This document shows positions 11,067 to 21,289 of a DNA stretch of 64,000 nucleotides, piece by piece. Origin of the DNA: Phialocephala subalpina (lineage: Eukaryota > Ascomycota > Leotiomycetes > Helotiales > Mollisiaceae); the NCBI GenBank assembly GCA_900073065.1, contig FJOG01000001.1, forward strand, positions 3,424,090 to 3,488,089, read 5' to 3'. The translations under genes were made by a program, and so were the position numbers. Below the pieces are notes generated by a model. The model was not told the origin of the DNA, did no database searches, and was given only the letters and a program-made list of their open reading frames with translations. Position 1 is the first letter of the stretch. Every line of letters begins with the position of its first letter.

Positions 11067-13291
11067 TCAAGAATACTCTCTTCCAACGACAAGCGGCTCC
11101 TCATTTCCCTCAACACCCGAAGTCAAAATCACAATTGACCTCTTCTCGCCAGGTTTCGCCACCACTCTGATCACCTTGTCTCGGAACCGCTCAATTAATG
11201 CTTCAGAAGTAGCATTACTGAGATCTTTCAGCTGGAGGTATTTTAAGCTCGACCTTTCATTCGGATCTGCATTTTCATTGTCATTCAAAGAGTGCATCTC
11301 CAGATATGGTTTGGTGACCTTTGAAGCGAAATCCAGCTCCGCAAAATCTGAAATATGAGGTATCTCTTCTCTCTGCCGCATGAGCCACAAAAACAGAGTC
11401 AAAGCATAGAGATACACTGCGCCAAGTACAACTACGAAGGTATACACACTCCAAGGGACAGCCATTACTCGCGGCGTTCGACGGACGGTGGATACTCTTG
11501 TTACGAGATCTGGGGGCAATGCGTAAGAAGTTGAATTGGGAGATATATGGCCCCAAGAAGAGTTAATTTTCTGCCATGCCGATGTGGAAAATTGGATGGG
11601 AATCACGACCATGCTTTTAAGAAGATCGGTCGGCGTTTTGCTGTCTGCGGGGAAGAAGTCCATATATAGGCGGAGAACCCATCCTAGTTGATACAGGAGA
11701 GATTCTACCATGTACAAGTTTGGATTTGATTGCAAGGAGCTGATGCCAGCTGGAGTCAAAGAGGTGGCATTATCGTCAAGCACAGTGTCGTACGCAAGAC
11801 GGAAGTCGCTGGCAGTGTAATTGACTGCTTCTTTCCATGGCCCTATGGCTGCGTCCAGGATGGATAGATTCTTGCTATCGTATGTTACCTGTGCATAGCG
11901 CTTCCACCCCGAAACAGTGAAATTCTGTTGTAGCGCCTCTGTCCAGGTGGTGTTGGTGATACAAGCTTTTTGCTCGTACCATGTTGAAGGACAAACGCTC
12001 CAGCCTGTACAACGATCAGTGTCTCATTACACGAACAGCTGGGAATAATTTCATACCTATGACGAGATTCGATTCTGCGTCAACGGCCACACACATATAA
12101 AGACCTTGTCCGCTTGATACACCATACAGCGTACAATCCTGACTAGGATTAAACTCGAAATTAGTGGCTGGGAAGAAGTCCAGCTGGTAACCAGGGGTAT
12201 GGTAAGACGTGATAGCATCAGGACCGTCAAGGAATCCATCTTGTAGCAGTGTGCCACTGAAGCTTGTGTTAAGCAGTCGCATCTGCTCTACCCCGCCCGG
12301 TAGAAATATCGAATCGCAATCAGGGCCACGGCAGGCGAGGGGCTTTGCTTCGGCCACATATTTTGGAACTGAGAGAATACTCGCGATATTCCCAGAAAAG
12401 TAGGTGCATATGACAGCCGTCTCCACTATGTGAGCCTGGAGAAGGGTTGTTGTATTGAGTGGTGCTAAACCTGAGAACACCTGCGTCGTATTTTGCACGA
12501 TATAAATTTCTGGATATGTGATTTGAGCTATTCATCCCGATTAACATTTTCACTCGACAGAAATCAATGGAGGGTTTTTAATGACGGTCAACTCGCCTTT
12601 CAGTGTTACGTTGGTAAATGAAAATAAGATAGGTGTTAATAATCTGTCGTTGATCAGCATGATTTCCTGCTTTATTCTCACTCGGCTCTGCTTACTTGTG
12701 AAGACTCCATATGCTAGTTTTCCCGCCAATGCGAAACATTGCAAACACCCCGACGAAAGGCATAGAGGACCCAAGAACAAAGAATATTGGTGCTTTCACA
12801 CCTTCTCTTCTCATAGCAAGCTGCCATCTGAGAACATCGAGGATCCGATTCATCAAGACATGATTCAACATGACTAACGTTTGGGTCAAGACCGTAACAA
12901 GTAACAGAGTCTCTGAAGGACCGAGCAACAACAGCAACGATCCAATCTTAGGATCATTTTCAGTTAAGACTTGAATCAAGTAATAGAACAAGAGCCCTGA
13001 AAAGGGAACAGTGATGATAAAAAGTGCGGTAGTAAGCCACAGTTGTCGTTTCTTGGATTGCAATGGTATTGGTGTCTCGATCGGTGGGATGTTGGGATTG
13101 TTTCCAAGTAAAGCATGTGAAGATGTTGATTGCTCAGCTGGCTGGCCATCATTCTCTTCTTGGGTCAAAGGTTTCCAGGATGTTGACGGTGGATCCAGCC
13201 TGATTGAGGGATTCGGCCCAAAACTGATGGAACTGTATCTCCAAGATGACAAATCTGATTCGAGATCCGGAATTGTATCCAGAGAAGACAT
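11067..13291 (-). CDS. Hypothetical multi-spanning membrane protein
   Basis: I do not recognise a named family. The N terminus (ATG at 13291) is a Ser/Pro-rich cytosolic stretch. It is followed by three hydrophobic segments, around WLTTALFIITVPFSGLLFYY, GSLLLLLGPSETLLLVTVL and IFFVLGSSMPFVGVFAMF. A long extracytosolic region with many N-glycosylation sequons (NxT/S) and Cys comes next. A C-terminal segment (VYTFVVVLGAVYLYALTLFL) and a cytosolic tail end at 11067. A clean intron at about 12055-12006 (GTATGA...TACAG) joins VIG to WSVCPS. Between 12692 and 12520 the exons cannot be joined in phase. An exon in a second frame (LLTPILFSFTNVTLKGELTV) has no donor that reaches the next exon in frame. 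Either I mis-split it or the gene is damaged there. Confidence 0.55.
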
Positions 13292-14146
13292 TGAAAAGCC
13301 CTTGAACTGTTGAATATAGAAAAGTGAGATCCGAATGATGCCTCGAGGTGATTTAGTTTGATCGAACAGATGCTTTATTGAGGCGGCGCAGATCACCAGC
13401 CTTGCGGGAGAAACAGACCCGCAAGTTAGGCACCGACAAATACAGAATTGAAACAAGCTAATTGACAGCCTTCTGACACGTGTTGAAATCCCTTCTACCT
13501 GGAAATGGAAAGAGAAGGTAGAAGAAGCCCTCTTGGCGGCGCCAAGGTATCAAGGCCATTGGTTCGTGACCACTCGCTTCGTCGCCCTGCAACGGCAAGT
13601 AGACACGCCCGAGCACTCCTTGGAGGCGACACTCGTCCCAGCCTCCAGTGCTAAGCCTCCACTTCTCGGGATGGCAGTATTACCCGAGGAGTCCTAATAG
13701 CGAGGCAATGACAAGGTTATACCTGTCATTCATTAATTCTATTAATTCTATCTAAGATCATTTCTATTTAAATTACTCCGTGAATAAGGAAAGAACAAGG
13801 GTTTAAAGGCCACCCCCTGCTCCACCATTCATTTTCGTGAAGTCCACTTCAAGCCCAAAATCACTGGGCTAATCGAGCCCCAGTCAAGTAAGCAACCACG
13901 AGACGATGGTACCTAAGCCTCATCCGTTGCGGGAGATCTTAACCTGCTGGCTTCAGCAAGATATTTTTGACGTCAGTTAAGCGACTAGCTTTTGATCTTC
14001 ATTCAGCCTCATAAACCGGCGGCTTCCTGGGCAGCACTATAGCAGGTTGCGTGAGGCGTAGTGGCTATCTGCCTCGCAGCGTCGGCGACTTCGCTAGATT
14101 CTGTAACAATAACGGTCTCCGTGACCTGGTAATGTGAACGATTACA
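13292..14146. other. Region without a gene, partly AT-rich
   Basis: No protein-like frame is seen. Short AT-rich pieces lie around 13730-13780. It holds the upstream side of the membrane protein gene and the downstream side of the dehydrogenase gene. Confidence 0.5.
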
Positions 14147-15347
14147 TTAAATCTTGCTGTAACTGTAAAAAAAAAGTAGGGCAAGGGAAAGCTTCAAGTG
14201 ATCGATATATGAAAGTAGGCCTAAATCAAATCTAGTACGCAATAATATACCCCACTTAGCGGAACTTTTTAAACTTTCCATAACCTTTAAAATCCCAGCG
14301 AAATTCAGCTCCTCCAGTGTTTCTTTCCATAGTTTTTCTCTAACTTCCTTGCCCTCTAGAGTATAACAGAACTTCGGGTACCTGCTCTTGTAAGCACGCT
14401 TCCCTTTCCGGAGTTGACATAATGAGGACAGGGGATACAGCTTACGGTTTGATCGTCCAGTCAGTTGTAAAGGCACCGTGACTCTCCTTGCCTTGAGCCA
14501 CGGCCGCATTGATATACGTGGTAGCGCCGACGGCCGCCAACCTCGCGAGGAGAAACCGGACAACGGCGACCAGCTTTAGTAAAACCGTGGGGACTCCACG
14601 GAAGAACGCTGTGCCCCTGGCCATGCCTGGATTGGCCATGTTGACCAGGACCTCATCGGAGCTGACGAGCTCGGCGAGCTTGGAGACGAAGAGAACGAGC
14701 AGCAGCTTCGACTTGCTGTACCAGGGAAACTGGCTAAAGGCCTTGGGTTTATCGAACTGCTGCAAGACCGGGCCCGCCGTCTCGATATCTGCCCCATAGG
14801 CCGCGTCCGACCCCACGAGGGTGAGCACCGGGGGTCTTGCGGCGCCGGCAACCCTCTTGGCTCTGAGGATGGGGAGGAGCAGGATCGCGAGCAGCGCCAT
14901 CGAGAGATAGTTTACCAGCATCGTGATCTCGTGCTTCGTGGCGGCCACAGTAGTATACGGCGTGTTCATGAACCCGGCGTTTAGGATCTCGATGTCGATC
15001 CGCAGCAAGGTTGCGCACTGGTCTGCGAAGGCACGAATCGAGTCATAAGATTCCCGGTCGACGGTCCAGACGGAGATGGTGGCAGATGGGAATGCAGAGC
15101 GCAGTTGGGCCGCCGCCGCGTCGCCTTTGACTTGTGAGCGTACCCCCATGATGAGGCGAGAGAGTCCGAGTTGGAGGAGCTGCCGGGACGCTTCCAGTCC
15201 CAGCCCGACGCTGCTCCCCGTGACAATGGCGACTTGATCGGTGAGCTGGATGCCAGCCGGCAAGGGCTTGGTGCCTGTAAGGCGGCGGCGTAGAAAGCCG
15301 AACACGGTCGACTCGAGGGAAGCTTCACTTTCGAGCTTCGTTGACAT
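14147..15347 (-). CDS. Short-chain dehydrogenase/reductase (retinol dehydrogenase-like)
   Basis: This is an NAD(P)-dependent oxidoreductase of the classical SDR fold; the substrate is unknown. Exons are 15347-14446 and 14384-14147, giving 379 residues. The nucleotide-binding TGSSVGLG is near residue 45. A variant LNAGF replaces NNAG. The catalytic Ser lies in LTLVGSD, and YSKSK supplies the catalytic Tyr and Lys. The second exon adds YPKFCYTLEGKEVREKLWKE and ELNFAGI, which match the usual C-terminal part of this subfamily. The last 30 or so residues are less typical and may reflect a missed intron. The first exon is markedly GC-rich (several lines near 65-70% GC), unlike its surroundings, suggesting a different origin or strong codon bias. 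Catalytic residues are complete. Confidence 0.88.
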
Positions 15348-16269
15348 GACAGCGAGTTGCTCCAGGATGTTGGCGCTGGCAGGGTTCTGGTTGGCAAAGA
15401 TTTAGGAGCAGTTCTAGGCCGGAGAAGATACAGGAAACTTACACATAGATTGCTCTCTAGTTATAGAGTCTAGACACCTCGGATTGAACTATCTACCCTG
15501 AAAGGTATATGTGACATCCTTTCGAAGAGCGACTCGGAGCCGGCCAGACTTAAGGTTAATGCGCCCTTGATAGTCTTTCCTTGCTCCCCACAGGGCTACC
15601 CTCACGTCGAGCTGCGTGACAGCTTGTAACTGTATGCATATTAGTAAGGGAGATGTATGCCTATCCTGTCACCTGCAAGAGAGGTTGGTGTGGAGGTGCA
15701 AACGATTAAATTCCCTAAAAGGAGTCGGTTAGATTAATTAAACCAGTTGTTTATGAATTCCTAAACGAGCGACTTAATTCGGACCCGGTTAGACCAATTA
15801 AGCCGGCTACTTCAGTCCATCTTCGGAACTCAGAGGTGTTGAAATCAAGACCGATTAATATTGATGCAAAGGGAATCTATTTGGAGTGGACTTTGTGGAT
15901 CACGTGCATGCTAGCGCGAAACTCTTAGCGAGACTTGTGTTGGGGCGCGCGCATGACCGCCAGACCCTTGACACCAGGAGATGAGGTGGGTACGATACGA
16001 CCTTGCCAATGGTAGCACTTTACTTGCACCTCATACTCGATCGCCGCGCCAGAATTCTGAAACCTGAACTCCGCTCGCTGGCGCTTACTCGGTCAGTAGC
16101 GAGGCATGTAGCGACCCCCCTATTGTGTATATATAGCTTGCCAGAACCCCCTTTTATCATCAATCCAGTCCTCTTTTCCATCTCACACGACCTCAGCTTC
16201 GCTCTCCAGCTCTAACTTCCTAAAATTTTCACACCGTAGAGCAGCTGGTGATAGCTTTCCCCATTAACG
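15348..16269. other. Intergenic region with a repeated promoter-like block
   Basis: No gene is supported. It contains two short related pieces of the form CGGTTAGAyyAATTAArCC at about 15726 and 15787, and the E-box block at 15879-15950 that resembles the eL36 upstream region. Confidence 0.5.
15879..15950. repeat. Diverged copy of the eL36 upstream block
   Basis: The order TTTGTGGATCACGTG, GCTAGCGC, CTCTTAGCGA, then GGGGCGC matches 9341-9417, with substitutions and small indels between. No eL36 coding relic was found beside it. Confidence 0.6.
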
Positions 16270-19011
16270 ATGCCGAAATGCCGAGTGTGTACCAATTCCA
16301 ATATCCAAAACACGCACCTGCCAAAGAATTTAAATGCTATTTACATTCCCCAGAAAAGCGGCGCCGGCCCTTGTACCCCCAAGGCTTTGGCAAAGTCAGT
16401 CCGACAAGGTTGCCGCACATGTCTTCTCATGACAGAGGGTATACAGTGCTTTGAGACTCTAATTCCTTCCCAGACTTCGATAAAATGCTTTCATAGCTGC
16501 AACTACTTTCGCGATAATGTCATGGTCAGTGGTTTTGATCCAAATTCCTTCATCTCGGCATCGATATACCATGTCTCTCTATGTCGCAATTTAAGTAGAG
16601 GCGAATGCCGAGCATATGAAGATTACTTTGATCGAGTTGTATTCCTATGATCAATCTTTTGTCAAGATCCTGTTGAAAGAGTAGGATCTGCTACAGTAGT
16701 TAACCGTGCGTAATCTAGGAACTTACCGTCGAGTTTTTTCGTAAAAAGGCTCCACATAATTTTATTACATTGGAATTCACTACAAGACGACGTATGGACA
16801 AAGTACTCTGATCTCATGAATAGCATCTTGCTAATTGTCAACTTAGCCAACCCTCGAACGGGAAATGCCTCAAATTCACTATTGCCTTGGCTACAACGCC
16901 AGCTACAAAAGTGTTCCCGAGACCATCAACACTGTAATCCAGTAGCTCAACCTTGTCCCTCAACTTTACCACCACCGGTTTTGAGCTCAGACTTCGCAAT
17001 ACCCAACGAAGCTGGAAGCGCTCTACCAACAAGAGTGCTCGACCTGGGTCAACCGGGAGATAGTACGGTCAAGTTGTTGGAGACCAGAAATGCCATGACT
17101 GGCCATTACATTTGTTTGAGTCATTGTTGGGGACAGAAACAGCCCATGGTGACAAAGAAGAATAATATTGGAGCTTGGAAGAAGGGAATACCTTGGACTT
17201 TGATCCCCAGAACATTCCAAGATGCCATCGCCCTTACCCGCGATCTACGAATACGTTACCTGTGGATCGACAGCCTTTGCATTATCCAGGACGACTCCAA
17301 GGACTGGCAGCAACAAGCCGGAAAGATGGCTGAAATCTACAAGAATTCTCTCATCACTCTCGCGGCGACCTCATCGCCTGATTGTGATGGAGGATTATTT
17401 CATGACTTTCCGCCTAGAAGCGAGATACATACGCTGAGAGGCTTGGACTCTTCCGGAAATAATTTGGACGTTTATGTCCAGAAGAAAATGCTGCATTGGA
17501 CGGACTTCGGTGACGCAACTGACATTAATCTTACTAAGGACTTTCCCTTGGTGACTAGGGCATGGGCATTTCAAGAAAGACTCCTAGCACCAAGAATAGT
17601 CCACTTTTGCTCAGAGGAGCTTGTGTGGGAATGCAACGAAGAATGGGTTTGCCAGTGTGGCTCGTTCAGAGATTTCACCAATCCCAAAAAAGCTCATGCC
17701 AATATGTCATGGAGGCAGCATGTCCAGACGTCGCGCTCTGCTCCACCAAGCAAAAGCACCGAACAATCGGAAGCACCAGACCAAGTGTTCCGGCTCGATT
17801 CTATGAGAGAAGGCTGGCATGAGACTGTCCAAGCCTACACAAACTTGGAAATTACCTTTGATAGTGATCGCCTTCCTGCACTCGCTGGATTAGCTGAGGA
17901 ATTGCAGCGGTTCAGAAAAGATCGATATTTGGCAGGGCTGTGGGAGGATGATTTACTTCATAGTCTTGGATGGCAGATATGGTCGCCATTCACCAAGAGG
18001 AAACCACTGGCTCCGAGACCCAAGATGCATCATCCGCCAACTTGGTCATGGGCGTCGGTCAATCAGGAGATCACCTTTTCAGGAAGCCCTCTTTCGCATA
18101 TTCTGTCTGCTGTCGATGAGGTCGATTTCCCACCTTTGGTGGATCATGCAAAACCTAACGGTGAGGTTGCGAGCCGTCTTTCGCATTTTCTGTCTGTTGT
18201 CGATAAGGTCGATTGCCCACCTTTGGATCATGCAAACCCTAAGGGTGAGGTTGCGCACGGACATCTTGTAATGAGAGGGCATCTCACAGATGGGACACTC
18301 GACTACGATGATGACGACAAGACCTTTAAGGCTCGCCTTTACGGGAAAGGCTGGATGGAAATATTTGGAAGTGAATTCTACCCTGATTACGACTTTGCTT
18401 TCCCGGGACCAGATCAGCTCAAGAATGGCCAAGAGCTTCATTGTTTGACCGTGAGCTTGAGAGGAAATGGTCTTGTAGTCTTGGTTCTGATCTGCGTCGA
18501 TGAAAACATGAATCATTACAAGAGGATAGGGATTTTGACTGGTGCCCTCGACGCTTCTCGCACAGCCAAGCTGCTACCGCAATGGCAATTTAGAGAGGCA
18601 GAGCTCGAGGAGAGCGCCTTAGGGGACACAAAGATCGAGAACTCAGTTGTACCCTCAAGCTCTCCAACAGCAGAGACAGATGGAAAAGATTTGGATTTCC
18701 TGGTCCAGGGTGTGCGCTTGGTAACAAAGAAGTCCTGGACCGCTTTCATAAAGACATTCGATAGGGACAAGGTCAACGACATCCTTCCATGGGAGCGAGC
18801 CGCCGATTGGCCTTATGTTCTTGTCAAGATGACACCAGATCGAGCAAGAAAAGTGGTTTCTCCAGGTGTGATCAGGAATGTCAAACCGATACCTCTCCCA
18901 GGAAGCCGGCGACAGGAACGCAAGAGGTTTTTGACAGCCAAAGATGCGAGACGCAAAGAGCGAGGAGAGAGCCATGTCAGATACCTTGGGGAGACGATCA
19001 TCATTATTTAG
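16270..19011 (+). CDS. HET-domain protein (heterokaryon incompatibility)
   Basis: This is a likely allorecognition protein whose HET domain, related to TIR folds, triggers cell death. Exons 16270-16638, 16719-16791 and 16847-19011 join in phase to give 868 residues. The N-terminal region has paired Cys. The HET domain includes YICLSHCWG, TFQDAIALTRDLRIRYLWID, SLCIIQDD and MAEIYKNSLITLAATSS. The downstream region carries TRAWAFQERLLAPRIVHF, PALAGLAEEL, YLAGLWEDDLLHSLGW and PTWSWASV, all usual in this protein class. Around residues 570-626 a 29-codon unit is tandemly repeated (18091-18261). The gene appears intact. The two short upstream exons are inferred from splice signals and from the fit of VEFFRKKAPHNFITLEF to the region before the HET domain. 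Confidence 0.9.
18091..18261 (+). repeat. Imperfect 87-bp tandem repeat inside the HET gene
   Basis: Copy 1 is 18091-18177 and copy 2 is 18178-18261. Both encode LSHxLSxVDxVDxPPL, then DHAxPxGEVA. Copy 2 lacks one codon and differs at several bases. The repeat preserves the reading frame. Confidence 0.9.
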
Positions 19012-20241
19012 AAAACAATTGAGCGAAGAAACATAGACCTGCAGATGCCCACGTGACTGTCGGAGTTGCGCATCGAGGGCGGTGAAAATGCAACAGATTC
19101 ATTACTCAAAATTTCAGATCTACATTTGGATCAGCATTCGGAAATATCTCCTTCTGTCCCTCCCAGGTATTGCTGAATGCCTATCCAACTAAACATTTGT
19201 ATGTCCACGCTTGAGGCCGAATAGCCCGATGCAAGGAGATGCAGCATCGGCCTGGTTATAAGCGTAGGCTTATGATCTTCGGATTGAATAAGAGGCCAGT
19301 GGCATGAAGCCCATAGGGCGTCAAGGATCCCAATTTAAAGTCCGGTATAACGGCATCCCAGCATCTTCAATGCTCACTTAACAAAACCCATTCCATCTTC
19401 CTGCCGTGGTATGTGTACGCCTCGACCGAAAGGATTATTAAAAGGATGGAATTAAAGAATAAATAGCAAGAGTAAATCTGGATATAAGAAGACCCGGTTC
19501 TATGGAGAACAAGCCGGATGCGATGGCTTGCATTACTTTTGGGTTGATACGTGTTGCATCAACAAATCGAACAATAACGAGCTCTCAGAGGCTATCAACT
19601 GGCTTTTGAGCCTACATGTGCAATTGCAATGTAGTGGGGCGAGACCTTGTCCCGGGATCGTGGTCCAAGACTGGGATCTTACTTAGAATGGATAGCCTGC
19701 TATGCCGTTTTCTAATTGCAGTAATGTGGTGGCTCCTGTGGGGTTTACTTGTAACCAGACTTCACCTTCTGGATTTTAGATTGGATGATTGAAATGGTAA
19801 TTTTTGTTTGTGCAAGTCAATGCTGAATAGAGAACATGTCAACTAGATGTCGAGGCTTTGACAGCCAGCTCTTGATGATGACCGCTGTCCGTAGAACTAT
19901 TCCACTTTCCTTAGCCACAATCTCGAGCATTTGCTTGGTGAGCTCTGTCCAAAAGAGCAGTGGCGTTTCTAAAGGGACAGGGGCGTTTTAGGTGTTGCCA
20001 ATCGGGCGGAGTTCTCGTTCTGGAACCGGCGCCGTGCATTATGCACCTTCAGCGAGTCACAGCAAGGCTGTGTTTGCACGAGATCCCCGCTTTCAGATTG
20101 ATTCTTTGGGGGTCTTGCTGTAGGAGAAAATCGACTTTGGCCATCAAACACCTCCACCATACTTTCTGCTGTATCTCAAGGAGCTGAGAAGTCAGGCATC
20201 TGAATAATACTTGAACTAGGCTGGAAAGATTTTCGCGTAAG
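19012..20241. other. Intergenic region with a HET relic
   Basis: Apart from the short HET-like piece at about 19486-19610, no coding frame is supported. It holds the 3' flank of the HET gene and the promoter side of the 298-residue protein gene. Confidence 0.55.
19486..19610 (+). pseudogene. HET-domain relic
   Basis: One frame reads GYKKTRFYGEQAGCDGLHYF, then WVDTCCINKSNNNELSEAIN. This is the middle of a HET domain of the class with the WIDTCCIDK core. No start, upstream LSHTWG block or downstream part is found, so only about 40 codons remain. Confidence 0.8.
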
Positions 20242-21138
20242 ATGACTGCTAGCCTTGCCTGTCTTGAAGCTGATAGGGCCACCGGTATTAGCCTAGGTGC
20301 TTTTGCGATGAATAAAGTGAAGACATACTTCCTTACCCCCGGTTGGGACTTCCCCGTCGGCTCTATCCAGCTCGGATCTATTATTTCCGACCCATCATTC
20401 CCTCATCGATCCCTCACTGAAGACAACCCTGTATCGATTGACACTAAGATTCATCCCTCTGACAAGTACGACTTCAACGATACCATCGACAAATCTAGGT
20501 CTAACAAATTTGGCCTTTGGGCCCAGTTCTTGCAAATCTTCGGGCTGGGTGCTGAAGCAAGCGTCTCATTTGATAAAGGCTCGATTGACAAATATGCTTT
20601 CAAGCACATGCGCACGGAATGGTTCTTGCCTAGCAAGACTTTCGCCAAAGCCTGCCTAAAAGCTACGAACGTCGCGGATTTCTTGGAGCAGACCGAATAC
20701 AGAAAACCCGTCTACATCATCACAGGTTTGAAGACAGTCGAGGGCGCCAGCGTAACGACTGTGAGCAGTAAAGGACGTGGGGTCCGTGCCAAGGTTGGCT
20801 TCGATGGCACACCCGCCGCTGTGCCAGTCACGATCGGTCCGGAGGCGGACCACAAGCAGAAAGAAGCTGATACGGCGAGCTTCAAGAAGTCTTCGCCAGT
20901 CGTGTTTGCCTTTCAGCTGAGTGAGATGTGGTGTAAGGAGGGCAGCGATGATGTTACGCTAAAAGATCATACAAAGGGTGCCTTGTTTGGGGTGGGTGGG
21001 CAAAAAGAGTTGGATCTTGAGACGGAGGTCGTGGAAGGTGCCGAGCAGTTGGAGGATGGAAGAGAAGTTGCAGCAGTTTTTGACGAAGATGGGGAGGAGG
21101 CTTGCAATTGCGTATTGCCTGATTTGGACACAATTTGA
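20242..21138 (+). CDS. Beta-rich fungal protein, candidate gasdermin-like pore former
   Basis: The intronless frame encodes 298 residues. An alternative start at 20308 (MNKVKTYFLTPGWDFPVGS) would remove 22 residues and is quite possible. The layout resembles the N-terminal pore-forming domain of gasdermins. It has an amphipathic N terminus, an alternating middle (about 85-115), and MRTEWFLPSKTF followed by a helical FL block. Then come KPVYIITGLKTVEGAS, a variable Gly-rich strand pair, and VVFAFQLSEMW. The tail (about 250-298) is acidic and could be a small inhibitory extension. It is not obviously a two-domain vertebrate-type gasdermin. Its 3' neighbour, 150 bp away and convergent, is a DUF7580-S8 protease, an arrangement known for fungal gasdermins. 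The gene is real with high confidence; the function is inference from pattern and context. Confidence 0.75.
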   Translation: MTASLACLEADRATGISLGAFAMNKVKTYFLTPGWDFPVGSIQLGSIISDPSFPHRSLTEDNPVSIDTKIHPSDKYDFNDTIDKSRSNKFGLWAQFLQIFGLGAEASVSFDKGSIDKYAFKHMRTEWFLPSKTFAKACLKATNVADFLEQTEYRKPVYIITGLKTVEGASVTTVSSKGRGVRAKVGFDGTPAAVPVTIGPEADHKQKEADTASFKKSSPVVFAFQLSEMWCKEGSDDVTLKDHTKGALFGVGGQKELDLETEVVEGAEQLEDGREVAAVFDEDGEEACNCVLPDLDTI

Positions 21139-21289
21139 GATTCTTGCTCAAGTGTCTGAGGATCCTTGCCCCAGACTCCAGAGAATTTCCGTCCTAGTAA
21201 TCTACATTGCCAACACAGCACTATGACTCTGGTCTCCGACAGCATGCAAGAATATGGAATATAGGCAACTCTAATACCATTTCCTACGA

